Shown here: positions 42,044-51,376 of the stretch, one piece after another
Numbering within the stretch: the stretch's first letter is position 1
How the letters are laid out: each line of letters starts with the position of its first letter
Origin: a bacterium
GTDB taxonomy: Bacteria > Vulcanimicrobiota > Xenobia > Xenobiales > JADMJV01
Direction of reading: 5' to 3'
NCBI GenBank assembly: GCA_018266105.1
Contig: JAFEBA010000076.1
Span: 265-64,264, forward strand
Length of the DNA stretch: 64,000 nt
Position numbers and translations under genes: made by a program
Notes under the pieces: model-generated
The model's input: only the letters and a program-made list of their open reading frames with translations
Database searches by the model: none
Told to the model about the DNA's origin: nothing

Positions 42044-43284
42044 TGAACAAACTCATCTGTCTGACTTATCACTACCCGCCCTTCGGGGGCGTGGCGGTGC
42101 AACGAGTGCTCCGCTTCACTCGCTATCTGCACGAGCAGGGCTTCGAGTGCCATGTCATCTGCGCGCAGCCTGTAAAAGCCGCCAGCGTGCCCCTGGATCC
42201 TGAGCTGGTTCAGGAGATTCCACCCGAGGTGACGGTCCACCGTTTGAAACCCTTCGAGCCAGAGTGCTTCATCAACGACTGGTCGAGCCCATTGGATAAA
42301 ATCAGGCGCAATCTCTTCAAGATGTTCGCCGGCATTCTGATTCCAGACGATCAGGCCATGTGGATCGATCAGGCAGGCGGAGCGGCCATCCGGCTGGCCC
42401 GAGAAATTCAGGCCGATGCGCTCTTTGCCACGGGGCCCCCTTTCTCTACCCTGTTGGCCGGACAGCGCGCAGCAGAAGCGACCGGTCTTCCGCTGGTGGT
42501 GGATTTCCGAGACGACTGGACCTTCTTGCGTCGAAATTTGAAGAGTCTGCCCGCCAGCCGACAGCTCCGTGAAGAAGCTCTGGAACAAAAAGTCCTTCAA
42601 CAGGCGGCCGGCGTGCTGACCGTCACTCCTCCGCTGGCCCAAGAAATGAAAGCGCGCTCGCCTTTTCCAGAACGTGTGCACATGCTTCCGAACGGCTTCG
42701 ACCCGGAGCATTTCAAGCAGCCCGAGCAGCCAATGGAGGAAGGCGTTCTGTTCTACGGGGGCAGTCTCTATGCCAGACGCGAACCCGAGACGTTCTTTAA
42801 AGCCTGGGAAGCCTACCGCCAAAGGGGCGGCAGCTGGCGTTTTGAGCTGGCCGGCCCGGTTTCGGAGGACTGCAAGCACTACTTCCAACCCGAACGGGCC
42901 GATTGCCGCTGGCTGGGCTTCCTGCCTCATCAGGAGTACCGTCGCCGCCTGCTCCAGGCCAGCTTGAATTTGGCCTGGATTGACCCATACCTTTCGGTCC
43001 AATCCTACACCGGAAAACTGTTGGAATATCTTGGAGCGGGCCGCCCAGTGCTGATGCTTGGCGATCCTGAATGTGCCGCCGCAGACCTGTTGCAGCGCTC
43101 AGGACTGGGAATGACAGTTCCCGTGCACGATCAGGATGCAATCGTGGCCGCCATTGAAAAAATCGCCCGGGGGGATTGGCATCCCCAGCCGGACGATTCG
43201 GTGATCAGCCCATTTGACGCTCGTCAACAGACGGCGGTGCTGGCAACCATTCTTAACGAGGCGATTTCGCGACCTCAAAAATAG
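42043..43284 (+). CDS. Glycosyltransferase (GT4-like, GT-B fold)
   Basis: A 413-aa glycosyltransferase with a GT-B layout. The N-terminal lobe opens with CLTYHYPPFGGVAVQRVLRF, typical of GT4 enzymes that make surface glycans. The linker and C-terminal lobe contain LPNGFDPEHF, FYGGSLYARREPE and YTGKLLEYLGAGRPVLML, where the YTGKLLEYL glutamate-type motif contacts the sugar nucleotide. It is the last gene of the coupled run from 38914 and converges with the UPF0173 gene, overlapping its end by 32 bp. Confidence 0.88.
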   Translation: MNKLICLTYHYPPFGGVAVQRVLRFTRYLHEQGFECHVICAQPVKAASVPLDPELVQEIPPEVTVHRLKPFEPECFINDWSSPLDKIRRNLFKMFAGILIPDDQAMWIDQAGGAAIRLAREIQADALFATGPPFSTLLAGQRAAEATGLPLVVDFRDDWTFLRRNLKSLPASRQLREEALEQKVLQQAAGVLTVTPPLAQEMKARSPFPERVHMLPNGFDPEHFKQPEQPMEEGVLFYGGSLYARREPETFFKAWEAYRQRGGSWRFELAGPVSEDCKHYFQPERADCRWLGFLPHQEYRRRLLQASLNLAWIDPYLSVQSYTGKLLEYLGAGRPVLMLGDPECAAADLLQRSGLGMTVPVHDQDAIVAAIEKIARGDWHPQPDDSVISPFDARQQTAVLATILNEAISRPQK

Positions 43285-43945
43285 AGTCCACGGCCATCAC
43301 CTCGACCCGGCCGAGCTTCTTCGCCTCAACCTGTTGCTTGAAATCCTGTGGATTCTCCGAGAGCGGGGGGTTCCAGGTGCCGTAGTGGATCGGAATGAAC
43401 AGCTCGGCACCGATGAATTCGGCGGCCTTGACCGCTTCGTAAACATCCATGGTGAAGTGTCCACCCATCGGCAGTACCGCGATGGTCGGCTTGTAAAGCT
43501 CGGCGATCAACTTCATGTCCGAAAACACACAGGTATCACCCGCGTGATAGACCACGTGCTCACCGAAATTAAGGATGACACCGGCCGGCATGCCCATATA
43601 CTGGCCACCGTATGAAGAGCTGTGGAAAGCCGGCACCAGCTTGGACCAGCCCCAGGCATGATTGACCCGCCCGCCCAGGCCGCAGGGAATGACCGTACCG
43701 CCCAGCTTCTCCAGCTGATTGGCCAGCTCAAAGCATGCCACAATGGGCGCTTGATGATGCTTGGAAAGTTCCACCGCGTTGCCCACATGATCTTCGTGGC
43801 CGTGAGTGCACACGATCGTGGACGGCTTCAGATCACTAGGAACTTTGCCGTAGAGGGGATTGTCGGTCAGAAATGGATCCACGATAACGGTGTGGCTGTC
43901 GGTGTGGAACGAGATGGCTGAATGGCCATAATATCGAATTTTCAC
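43253..43945 (-). CDS. UPF0173 family metal-dependent hydrolase
   Basis: A 230-aa metallo-beta-lactamase-fold protein of the UPF0173 family. The metal ligands appear as HGHEDH (about residues 49-54), a histidine in PAFHSSS, Asp in YHAGDTCVF and a C-terminal His in IPIHYGTW. The opening MKIRYYGHSAI is family-typical. It starts at GTG overlapping the ispF stop (GTGA), so it is the last gene of a guaB-ispF-UPF0173 unit. The physiological substrate is unknown; relatives hydrolyse phosphoesters or lactones. Confidence 0.88.
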   Translation of the reverse strand: MKIRYYGHSAISFHTDSHTVIVDPFLTDNPLYGKVPSDLKPSTIVCTHGHEDHVGNAVELSKHHQAPIVACFELANQLEKLGGTVIPCGLGGRVNHAWGWSKLVPAFHSSSYGGQYMGMPAGVILNFGEHVVYHAGDTCVFSDMKLIAELYKPTIAVLPMGGHFTMDVYEAVKAAEFIGAELFIPIHYGTWNPPLSENPQDFKQQVEAKKLGRVEVMAVDSIFEVAKSPR

Positions 43946-44463
43946 GAGGTCCTCCTGGCTAGAGCGCTTGCGATTACGGCCACCCCTTCGCGCCGACCCA
44001 CAAATCCCATTTTCTCCATAGTGGTGGCCTTGAGGGCCACATTTTCGAGGGGCAACGCAAAAACTTCGGCCAGGTTGGCCCGCATCTGCTCGCGGTGCGG
44101 ACCGACTTTGGGGGCCTCGGCCATTACCATGACGTCTAGATTGCAGAGCTCGTAGCCGCGCTGTTTCAGCTCCTGGGTTACGCGCCGTGCCAACTGCAAA
44201 CTGTCGGCCCCCCGGAACTCTTCGCTGGTATTGGGGAAGAAGTGTCCGATGTCGGGCAGTCCGGCCGCACCCAGAGCCGCATCCATGGCGGCGTGCACCA
44301 CCACGTCGGCGTCAGAATGGCCCAGCAGTCCCTGACTGTGGGGAATCTCCACACCGCCGAGAATGCACTTGCGCCCTTCCGCGAACTCGTGCACGTCAAA
44401 GCCCAGGCCGGTGCGAAACTGCGTCTCCTGGCGGATCAGCTGGCGAATTTCGGCTTCTGTCAT
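43942..44463 (-). CDS. ispF: 2-C-methyl-D-erythritol 2,4-cyclodiphosphate synthase
   Basis: Fifth enzyme of the non-mevalonate (MEP) isoprenoid pathway, closing the cyclodiphosphate with loss of CMP. It is 173 aa from the ATG at 44463, one base after the guaB stop; the upstream extension in frame is the guaB shadow. Motifs are GLGFDVHEF (Asp and His metal ligands), CILGGVEI, GHSDADVVVHA and PNTSEEFRGADSL, then the trimer-cavity ATTMEKMGFVGR. The first ~18 residues are an extension relative to most IspF proteins. No ispD is adjacent. Confidence 0.95.
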   Translation of the reverse strand: MTEAEIRQLIRQETQFRTGLGFDVHEFAEGRKCILGGVEIPHSQGLLGHSDADVVVHAAMDAALGAAGLPDIGHFFPNTSEEFRGADSLQLARRVTQELKQRGYELCNLDVMVMAEAPKVGPHREQMRANLAEVFALPLENVALKATTMEKMGFVGRREGVAVIASALARRTS

Positions 44464-44464
44464 C

Positions 44465-45907
44465 TTAGATCTTATCGACGTCGTGATGGCGGCTCTCGGC
44501 GATGCCGGCTCCAGTGATGCGAGCAAACTCCGCGTTCTCCTGAAGTTCTTTCAGAGTGCGAGCGCCGCTGTAAGTCATACCCGAGCGCAAGCCACCCACC
44601 AGCAAATGCAGAATGTCCTTGACCGGACCGCGGTGGGGCACCACCGCCTCGACTCCCTCGGGCACGACCTTTTCCCACTCGCCATCGGCCACCTGGCCCT
44701 GGTCCACTTCCTTGCGGCCCACATTGGCAGTGAGTGAGGCCATTCCCCTCACCACTTTGAAGCGCCGACCGTCCCTCACCACCGAGGCGCCTGGAGCTTC
44801 GTTGGTGCCGGCCAAGGAACTGCCCAGCATGGCGCAGTGAGCGCCAGCCGCGATGGCCTTGGTCAGGTCGCCGGAGGTTCGAGTGCCACCGTCGCTGATA
44901 ATGGTGACGCCATGTTGGGCGGCAGCCGGAGCACACTCCATCAGAGCGCTCAACTGCGGGTAGCCGGAACCGGCCACCAGGCGGGTGGTGCAGATACTGC
45001 CGGAACCAACGCCGACTTTGATGGAGTGGGCACCGGCCCTGGCCAGGTCGGCCACACCTTCGGGCGTGACCACGTTGCCGGCCATAATCTGGACTCCCGG
45101 AAAGCGTTCGGCCAGCTTCTTAACCATATCGATGGCCAGATTGGAGTGCCCGTGAGCGATATCCACAACCAGCAGATCGCAGCCCACTTGAAGCAGTCTT
45201 TCGGCGCGGTCGAGGTCGTCGTGTCGCACGCCTAGAGCGGCCCCCACTCGCAGACGGCCGCGGCTGTCCTTGGAGGCATGCGGATGCTGGCGTTCCTTAA
45301 GAATATCCCGCGCGGTGATCAGTCCGACCAGTTTGCCACTTTCGTCCAGCAGCGGCAACTTCTCGATGCGATGCTGGTGCAGCAATTTGCGGGCCTCGTC
45401 CCGGCTAATGCTGGGAGTTCCGGTGACCAGCCGCTCGCGCGGAGTCATCAGACTGGCAACGGTTCCGCTTAAATCATCGGCCAGGTCGAGATCGCGGTGA
45501 GTTAAAATGCCGGCCAATTTGCCGCTCTCATCCACCACCACCAGTCCGCTGGTTTCACGCTCGCGCATCTGCGCGATGGCCTCCTTCAGCGGAGTCTCGG
45601 GACGCGAGGTGACCGGATCGTCCACGCGAAAGCTCTCGGCGCGCTTGACGCGGGCAACTTCGGCCACCTGGCGCTCAATGGTCAGGAAACGATGGATGAT
45701 TCCCAGCCCGCCCGCTCGAGCCATCTCCACCGCCATGGCAGCTTCTGTGACTGTGTCCATATTGGAGGAAATGATCGGGATGTTGAGCTGAATCTCAGGA
45801 GTTATCTGCGTGGCCGTGGTGACGGCGCCGCGGCTGTTGATTTCCGAGTATTTGGGAACCAGGAGCACGTCGTCAAAAGTCAAAGCCGTCTGCTCGCGAA
45901 GTTTCAT
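44465..45907 (-). CDS. guaB: IMP dehydrogenase
   Basis: Oxidises IMP to XMP with NAD+, the committed step of guanine nucleotide synthesis. It is 480 aa from the ATG at 45907 (upstream frame extension ignored). The N-terminal TFDDVLLVP, the CBS pair (about 92-205; DHRDL-like [10 protein letters not shown] and ITARDILKE), and the catalytic loop [11 protein letters not shown] with the nucleophilic cysteine are clear. The [12 protein letters not shown] and GARTLKEL segments are usual. It is the first gene of the minus-strand unit with ispF, and a promoter is seen upstream at 45944-45972. Confidence 0.97.
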   Translation of the reverse strand: MKLREQTALTFDDVLLVPKYSEINSRGAVTTATQITPEIQLNIPIISSNMDTVTEAAMAVEMARAGGLGIIHRFLTIERQVAEVARVKRAESFRVDDPVTSRPETPLKEAIAQMRERETSGLVVVDESGKLAGILTHRDLDLADDLSGTVASLMTPRERLVTGTPSISRDEARKLLHQHRIEKLPLLDESGKLVGLITARDILKERQHPHASKDSRGRLRVGAALGVRHDDLDRAERLLQVGCDLLVVDIAHGHSNLAIDMVKKLAERFPGVQIMAGNVVTPEGVADLARAGAHSIKVGVGSGSICTTRLVAGSGYPQLSALMECAPAAAQHGVTIISDGGTRTSGDLTKAIAAGAHCAMLGSSLAGTNEAPGASVVRDGRRFKVVRGMASLTANVGRKEVDQGQVADGEWEKVVPEGVEAVVPHRGPVKDILHLLVGGLRSGMTYSGARTLKELQENAEFARITGAGIAESRHHDVDKI

Positions 45908-45943
45908 CAATTCCAGCCCTCTAAAACGCAAAAATGGTCGCTC

Positions 45944-45972
45944 ATCGTATATGAAGACCGGGGCATTGGCAA
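45944..45972 (-). promoter_or_regulatory. Predicted promoter of guaB
   Basis: On the minus strand TTGCCA (45972-45967) and TACGAT (45949-45944) are separated by 17 nt, matching a sigma-70-type promoter with 5 and 4 of 6 bases. The start site would fall about 30 nt upstream of the guaB ATG. The rest of the 160-bp divergent region to 46068 shows nothing else clear, apart from AAGGAG upstream of the next ATG. Confidence 0.55.
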
Positions 45973-46068
45973 GTGAGGCATGATTTCTAACCGCTCAAAC
46001 CTTCCAGCTTAAAGGGGGCCTTTTATCAGAAGCGAATCGCCCGCCAGCGATAAGGAGAGCCCTCACGG

Positions 46069-47475
46069 ATGAAAAAATGGCTGATTGCCGCCTGCATGAC
46101 CGCGGCGGCCTGGAGTGTTCCGCTGGACTCGGGAGTTCAGGGGGCCTGGGTCTCACCCGACTGGTTCTTGCCCGGCACTCGCAAATACAATGAAGAGGAC
46201 GTTCGCGTCCGCAGCCGACGCATGCTGAAAGGCCTGGCTGACGCAGGCTTCAACACCGTTTTCTTCGAGACATTCCTGCGCGGCTACAGCATTGCTCCTT
46301 CGCTCAAGGACGGACGTGTCACCAATGACATGCCGGTATATCCTCATCTGCGCTGGAACTACCGTTACGACGGGGCGAAGACCTACGACACTCTGCAGAT
46401 CTTTATCGACGAAGCCCAGCAGCAAGGGATTGAAGTGCACGCCTGGACCCATATGTTCTATTGGAAAATGGACAATCCAGGCGCCAATCTGGCCTGGCAT
46501 GCCGCTCCCAGTCTGTGGAGCAACATGATGGTCAACTATCTGAGGACCCAGGCCGACAAACTGGCCTCCCAACCCCAGGTGGCTCCCGAAACCCTTCGCT
46601 TGATGCGCGACGCCGCCAATCTGCTGACCAAAACCACCGAAGCCCGGGCCCTGGATGAACTCATGGGCCGCTACCACTTCCCCATGGAGGGGCGCCCGCT
46701 GGGAATGCTCCTGCGCACGGCTCTGCGGGCCGGCGCGGAGAGACCGGGCTTTATTTTGATGGGCACCGAGGAAGACCCCTTCCCCGCACCGCGCGGTAAA
46801 GTTCTCAGACCGATCTACATGAACCCCGGCTCAGCCGAAGTGCGCGCCTTGCTGATCAAATCCGTGCAGAACATTGTGGAGAACCATCCCGGCCTGGCGG
46901 GTGTGCATCTCGACCACATTCGCTACCCGGTGGACGGCCAGGGATTGCCCGAAGAACTGGAAGTTCAAGATGGCACCTACAACTACTACAACCAGGCCAG
47001 TGAGACCGAAATGGCGCGCTACCAGGCGGTGCATCAGGAACTGGCTCAGCGTCGCGAGAACCTGCGCATGCTGGTGGACGATATGAGGGCCATGCTGGGC
47101 AATCACCGCACGCTCTCCTCAGCCGTCCTGCCCGTCTACTACAGGGAGCGAGACAATGGGCGCTTCCGCCTGGGCGGCTACGACTTCGCTTCCCAGGACT
47201 GGGTTGGCTGGAAGGTCGACTTTGTGGTGCCCATGCTCTATGAGATGAACCCCTATTTTATTCGCAGTCTACTCAGTTTATTTCAAGAGGAAGAACTTAA
47301 GCGACTCGGCCAGAATAATAAGATCGCCGTCTACCCCGGGGTCAGTCAGACGCGCACCGCGCGCACCGCCTTGCCCGAGATCGCCGGCTGGGTCTTTTTT
47401 GACTTAAGCTTGTCACGAGACGTAAAGTTAGAAAAAAAGGAAGCTACCGAGGACCTCAATTTTGGCGCCCAGTGA
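46069..47475 (+). CDS. Family 10 glycoside hydrolase-like protein (GHL10/DUF187), exported
   Basis: A 468-aa exported protein with a signal peptide (MKKWLIAACMTAAAW, cleavage near residue 20-25). The core shows GAWVSPDWF, NTVFFETFLRG, HAWTHMFYW (catalytic-face residues of the TIM barrel) and the characteristic GVHLDHIRYP around residue 285, followed by VDFVVPMLYEMNP. These mark the GHL10 (DUF187) family, thought to cleave cell-wall or exopolysaccharide chains. AAGGAG precedes the ATG. The Nudix gene overlaps its 3' end by 14 bp. Confidence 0.87.
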   Translation: MKKWLIAACMTAAAWSVPLDSGVQGAWVSPDWFLPGTRKYNEEDVRVRSRRMLKGLADAGFNTVFFETFLRGYSIAPSLKDGRVTNDMPVYPHLRWNYRYDGAKTYDTLQIFIDEAQQQGIEVHAWTHMFYWKMDNPGANLAWHAAPSLWSNMMVNYLRTQADKLASQPQVAPETLRLMRDAANLLTKTTEARALDELMGRYHFPMEGRPLGMLLRTALRAGAERPGFILMGTEEDPFPAPRGKVLRPIYMNPGSAEVRALLIKSVQNIVENHPGLAGVHLDHIRYPVDGQGLPEELEVQDGTYNYYNQASETEMARYQAVHQELAQRRENLRMLVDDMRAMLGNHRTLSSAVLPVYYRERDNGRFRLGGYDFASQDWVGWKVDFVVPMLYEMNPYFIRSLLSLFQEEELKRLGQNNKIAVYPGVSQTRTARTALPEIAGWVFFDLSLSRDVKLEKKEATEDLNFGAQ

Positions 47476-47929
47476 GTCATTTCGCTTTGGCAACCAACCC
47501 ATCGGCCCTGTTACCGAAGCGGAACAACATTCGGCCGGTGGAGTGGTGTACAAGCGCGAAGGACACCGCCTGAAGATCTGCCTGGTTAGCAAAAAGAACG
47601 GGCGCATCTGGGCATTACCCAAAGGCCGCCTGGACCCGGGTGAAACGACCGAGCAAACCGCTTACCGCGAAATTTTGGAAGAAACCGGCCATCAGTCAAA
47701 CGTCGGCGCTAAAATCGACGAGATTCACTACTACTTTTTCCTCAACGAGAACCAGACCTATTATCACAAAACGGTTACCTTTTACGTCATGCGAGTCACC
47801 ACCGAAAACGCCCAGCAACGCGATCAGGAGGCAGACGAAGTGGCCTGGTTTGATTTTCCCGAGGCCCTGCGCAAGCTGTCTTATTTGAATGAGAAGAAGA
47901 TTCTGAAAAAAGCCCAGAGGATGGTCTAG
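47462..47929 (+). CDS. Nudix hydrolase
   Basis: A 155-aa Nudix pyrophosphatase of the diadenosine/diphosphoinositol-type (MutT-like) class. The Nudix box GRLDPGETTEQTAYREILEETGH (around residues 55-77, matching GX5EX7REUXEEXGU) is complete. It starts at TTG inside the end of the GHL10 gene, so translation is coupled, and is followed 3 bp later by an acetyltransferase. The EQHSAGGVVYKR opening is seen in Ap4A hydrolase-like enzymes. The substrate cannot be read from sequence. Confidence 0.92.
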   Translation: MAPSESFRFGNQPIGPVTEAEQHSAGGVVYKREGHRLKICLVSKKNGRIWALPKGRLDPGETTEQTAYREILEETGHQSNVGAKIDEIHYYFFLNENQTYYHKTVTFYVMRVTTENAQQRDQEADEVAWFDFPEALRKLSYLNEKKILKKAQRMV

Positions 47930-47932
47930 CCA

Positions 47933-48442
47933 TTGTACAGGCTGGAGCGCATCACACTGGCCCCCTTTGGCTGGGAGCAGGCCGAGGTCTACCTGGACTG
48001 GGTCAATCACGAGGAGACCGCCCACTGGCTGACGCGTGCCCTGCCCGTGACGCGTCACGAACACCAACGCTGGTATGAAGGCCTGGTCAACCGTCAGGAT
48101 GCGGTTGTCTTTTCAGTGCTGGAAAACGAGAGCGGAACCTATCTTGGCAATGTTTGGCTGTGGGGAATCCATCCGGTGCATCGCAGCGCGGAATTGCGCA
48201 TTCTGATGGGGCCTCAGGCCAAGGGCAAGGGCTACGGAACCGAGGCCTGTAGAGGCTTGCTCCGCTTCGCCTTCAACGATCTCAACCTGAATAAGGTCTT
48301 TCTTTATGTTCTGGCCCATAACACGGCGGCCGTGCGAGCCTTTGAGAAGGCCGGCTTCCAGCGCGAAGGTCTTTTGCCGCAAGAGTTTTATGTGGCCGGG
48401 AAATACGAAGACGCCCTGAGAATGTCGATTCTACGGAGCTGA
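47933..48442 (+). CDS. GNAT acetyltransferase, RimJ/RimL-like
   Basis: A 169-aa N-acetyltransferase. Acetyl-CoA binding is indicated by LGNVWLWGIHPVHRSAELRILMGP and GKGYGTEACRGLLRFAF (the R/Q-x-x-G-x-G/A loop), and the C-terminal NTAAVRAFEKAGFQREG is the standard GNAT end. This branch acts on ribosomal-protein or small-molecule amines. The TTG start is 3 bp after the Nudix stop. It is not close in sequence to the GNAT half of the fusion at 38914. Confidence 0.88.
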   Translation: MYRLERITLAPFGWEQAEVYLDWVNHEETAHWLTRALPVTRHEHQRWYEGLVNRQDAVVFSVLENESGTYLGNVWLWGIHPVHRSAELRILMGPQAKGKGYGTEACRGLLRFAFNDLNLNKVFLYVLAHNTAAVRAFEKAGFQREGLLPQEFYVAGKYEDALRMSILRS

Positions 48443-48489
48443 TCCGGGCCCGTCGGAGGGACTGCCGTGGCTCTTGCGAACAAGCGGGC

Positions 48490-49659
48490 ATGGACAAGGA
48501 GTGGCTGAGCCCGGGCACGGTTCTGGACCAGGGCCGGTTCGAGGTGATCCGGGCAATTAAAGCCGGCGGCATGGGGGCGGTCTACGAAGTGATCGACCAC
48601 CGCATGGGCGGCAAACCCTATGCCCTCAAAGAAATGATCAACCCGGGCGTGGACATGGAAGGTCAGCGCAACGCTCGAGAGCGATTTATCAGCGAAATCC
48701 AGGTCATGATGACGCTCAAGCACCCCAACATCCCGCGCGTCACCACTCAGTTTTTGCATGCCAAGTCCTTCTATTTCGTCATGGAACTGGTGCGAGGTAT
48801 TGACCTGTCGCAGAAACTCAAGCGAGACGGAGACCCCGGTCTGCCCCCGGGCCTGGTGGTTGGCTGGGCACTGCAGATTCTGAGCGCTCTGGAGCACCTG
48901 CACAAACGACCCCAGCCCGTAGTGCACCGAGACATCAAGCCCTCGAATATCCTGCTGGACGAAGACACAGGCCGCATCGCCCTGATCGACTTTGGCATCT
49001 CAGCCGCCAGCAATCCGGGAGAAGGCCTGTGGATCGGAACCCCCGGCTATGCCCCGCCCGAACAACAGTGGGGGCGCCCCGAACCCAAGTCCGATCTGTA
49101 CGCACTGGGTGCAACCATGCACTACCTGATTTCGGGCATCAAACCCAACAACGACTTCGAATTTGAGGACTTAAAGGTCGACAGTCAGCTCAACAAGGCC
49201 ATCAAGGCCGCCCTGATGAGCTGGCCAGATGAACGAGTGGCTAGCGCCGAGGCCATGGCGGAATCCCTGCGCAACCTCAGCAATATCCAGGTCAATATGC
49301 CGGCCATGGACGATCAGGACTTCCACGGCGCGGTGGACGCCTACAAGAACGAGGTTCTCGACCCTTCACTCAAGGAACTGATTTCGCGCTATGGCAACGA
49401 ATGCCACACCCGCTTTCTGCCTCAAAATTTAGACTACATGCAGTTTGTGCTGGCCAGTCCCACACCGTTCGAGCTGCAGATCACCAAAGACGAAAACCGC
49501 AGCGTGGTGGCCTTCCGCGAAAAGCAAGGGATTCTGGATGCTCGGCTGTTGGGCGAAGTCGACCCGGCGGCCAGCGATCGAGCTCAGAAGACTCAGGAAA
49601 TCCTGAGTCGCTACGTACAGGACTACGAGGAGTCCAAAGGCTGGGGAGTGGCATTTTGA
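48490..49659 (+). CDS. Soluble Ser/Thr protein kinase (Hanks type)
   Basis: A 389-aa cytoplasmic eukaryote-like kinase. The glycine loop is KAGGMGAVYE, the catalytic lysine Lys47 in YALKEM, the catalytic loop HRDIKPSN (146-153) and the DFG triad 167-169, so it should be active. A PPEQ segment stands in the APE position. The C-terminal ~120 residues carry no membrane helix or PASTA repeat, unlike cell-wall kinases, and are of unknown fold. The ATG follows an open run of 47 bp after the GNAT gene. Candidate substrates are not indicated. Confidence 0.93.
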   Translation: MDKEWLSPGTVLDQGRFEVIRAIKAGGMGAVYEVIDHRMGGKPYALKEMINPGVDMEGQRNARERFISEIQVMMTLKHPNIPRVTTQFLHAKSFYFVMELVRGIDLSQKLKRDGDPGLPPGLVVGWALQILSALEHLHKRPQPVVHRDIKPSNILLDEDTGRIALIDFGISAASNPGEGLWIGTPGYAPPEQQWGRPEPKSDLYALGATMHYLISGIKPNNDFEFEDLKVDSQLNKAIKAALMSWPDERVASAEAMAESLRNLSNIQVNMPAMDDQDFHGAVDAYKNEVLDPSLKELISRYGNECHTRFLPQNLDYMQFVLASPTPFELQITKDENRSVVAFREKQGILDARLLGEVDPAASDRAQKTQEILSRYVQDYEESKGWGVAF

Positions 49660-49744
49660 AGTTTTTTCATCTTTACAAGTAGGGCAAGTAGGGCGAGCAT
49701 CCAAAATGGGTGGGCTGCCATAAAGACACGGTTCAGGAGGCAGG

Positions 49745-50272
49745 ATGTTAGATAAATTAAGTGGTCTACTCGAACGCAAAGCGTTCCTGGCCAAGGTGGA
49801 CGAAGAACTGAAAAGGTCGGTGCGCTATCGCCGACCCTTCGGGTTTCTGATGATCGATCTGGCGCACAACCACTTCAGCCAGGACCGCGACGTCCGATGG
49901 TCCATGGGATACAGCCTGCTCAAGCAACTGGCGGCCGTCTTAAAATCGGGTCTGCGCGACGTAGACGTGCTGGGCCGATTTGACGGCGAGGTCTTTGGGG
50001 CCGCGCTACCGGAAACCGATGTGGCTGGCGCAGCCGTTGCGGCCGAAAGAGTCCGCAAGGTGGTAGCCGATCACTGGTTTATGGGAACAACTCAAGAAGA
50101 CCGGGTACGCGTGGCCGTCAACGTCGGCTTCGTGACCTTCCCCGAGCACGGGGACACCCTTCAGGTTCTGGTCGACGCCGCCAAAGGCGCGCTAGAACAG
50201 GCCAAGAACGAGGGCGGCAATAAGGTCGTAGAAGGTCAGCGAGTCGTCGTCGAAGAGGGCACGGCCGAGTAG
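49745..50272 (+). CDS. Degenerate GGDEF-domain protein
   Basis: A 175-aa GGDEF-fold protein with the ATG behind AGGAGG. The signature GG(D/E)EF reads DGEVF at residues 80-84: the first glycine is Asp and the catalytic acidic fourth position is Val. The metal-binding D-x-D-x-F region reads DLAHNHF. It is therefore unlikely to make c-di-GMP and may be a nucleotide- or protein-binding domain. The remainder (LAERVRK-like AERVRKVVAD, AKNEGGNKV) is normal. It lies 85 bp after the kinase gene and may be its partner. Confidence 0.82.
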   Translation: MLDKLSGLLERKAFLAKVDEELKRSVRYRRPFGFLMIDLAHNHFSQDRDVRWSMGYSLLKQLAAVLKSGLRDVDVLGRFDGEVFGAALPETDVAGAAVAAERVRKVVADHWFMGTTQEDRVRVAVNVGFVTFPEHGDTLQVLVDAAKGALEQAKNEGGNKVVEGQRVVVEEGTAE

Positions 50273-50294
50273 TCTTCAGTTAACAAGTGTGACA

Positions 50295-50324
50295 TTGACA
50301 ATATTTCGGCTCCCGTGCTATGTT
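50295..50324 (+). promoter_or_regulatory. Promoter of the wecA-atp operon
   Basis: A perfect -35 TTGACA (50295-50300), an 18-nt spacer, and TATGTT (50319-50324) preceded by TGC, an extended -10. The start site would fall near 50331, about 74 nt before the wecA ATG at 50405, leaving a leader that contains GAGAGGAC ahead of the start. This is the clearest promoter for the wecA-wecB-atp-murA block. Confidence 0.7.
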
Positions 50325-50404
50325 CCCGGCGAAACGCAGGCTCCCGATTGGGGGAGTCTGAGGGATACGTAAAGTCCCCCTCAGCTCCACAAAGAGAGGA
50401 CAAT

Positions 50405-51376
50405 ATGCACGCCACAGTAAGTTTGGTCGCGTTCACGCTCGGCTGTCTGGGCACCCTGGCAGTGACGCCGCTGGTGAAAAAAATCGCCACTGCCGCCGGG
50501 GCCATCGACCGACCCAACGCTCGCAAAGTTCACAAGGTCCCGACCCCGCTTTGGGGTGGGCTTGGCGTGTTTTGCTCTCTCGTCGTCGCCATTCTGGCTA
50601 CCCTCAAGATCTTTTCGAGCGAAATCCCGATGACCGCGACGCACTGGTCGCACCTGACCGGAATGCTGTTGGGCAGCCTCATGATCGTGCTCACCGGTAT
50701 GTGGGACGACCGCTACAACATGCCAGCCAAGGTCAAGTTGATCTGCCAGATCGCCACCGCCCTGGTGATGTGCAAGTTCGGAATTCGAATCGGCTTCGTA
50801 ACCGGCCTGAGCAGCGACTACTTCTTCTTCTCTGAATGGCAAGAGTGGGTCCTGACCATCTTCTGGATTGTCGGCATCACCAACGCCATCAACCTGCTGG
50901 ACGGCCTGGACGGACTGGTGGCGGGCGTGGCCCTGGGCAGCTCGGTCGTATTTGGCTTCGTTTCGGCCCTGTCGGGCCAGTGGATGGTCATGCTTGTGAT
51001 GGCCGCCATCGCCGGCTGCTGCCTGGGATTCCTGCGCTACAACTTCAATCCGGCCACAATCTTTATGGGCGACACCGGAAGCCTGCTGCTGGGCCTCAGC
51101 TTCGCTGGCTGGTCCATCGTGGGCGCTATCAAGGTGGCTCTCTCGCTGACGCTGGTCATCCCAATCCTGATTATGGCAGTGCCCATCTTCGACACCGCCT
51201 TCGCCATCGTGCGTCGCGGCCTGGCCCGTCGCCCCATCTTTAGCCCCGACAAAGAGCACCTGCACCACCGCCTGCTGGGCCTGGGAATGTCCCAGCGTCA
51301 GGCCGTAGTGCTGATCTACGGCATCAACATGGCCTTCGGCCTGGCTGGCCTGGCGCTCGCCTACGTCGTGCATTAG
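50405..51376 (+). CDS. wecA: Undecaprenyl-phosphate N-acetylhexosaminyl-1-phosphate transferase (WecA/TagO-type)
   Basis: Membrane enzyme that starts polysaccharide or teichoic-acid-like chains by moving GlcNAc-1-P to undecaprenyl phosphate. In 323 aa, about ten hydrophobic helices are seen with GMWDDRYNMP, AINLLDGLDGL, FMGDTGSLLLG and HLHHRLL, the four signature motifs of the MraY/WecA superfamily. The ATG at 50405 has GAGAGGAC upstream; a longer in-frame reading from 50315 is unlikely. The wecB gene follows with no gap. The wecA-wecB-atp order resembles Bacillota. Confidence 0.94.
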   Translation: MHATVSLVAFTLGCLGTLAVTPLVKKIATAAGAIDRPNARKVHKVPTPLWGGLGVFCSLVVAILATLKIFSSEIPMTATHWSHLTGMLLGSLMIVLTGMWDDRYNMPAKVKLICQIATALVMCKFGIRIGFVTGLSSDYFFFSEWQEWVLTIFWIVGITNAINLLDGLDGLVAGVALGSSVVFGFVSALSGQWMVMLVMAAIAGCCLGFLRYNFNPATIFMGDTGSLLLGLSFAGWSIVGAIKVALSLTLVIPILIMAVPIFDTAFAIVRRGLARRPIFSPDKEHLHHRLLGLGMSQRQAVVLIYGINMAFGLAGLALAYVVH

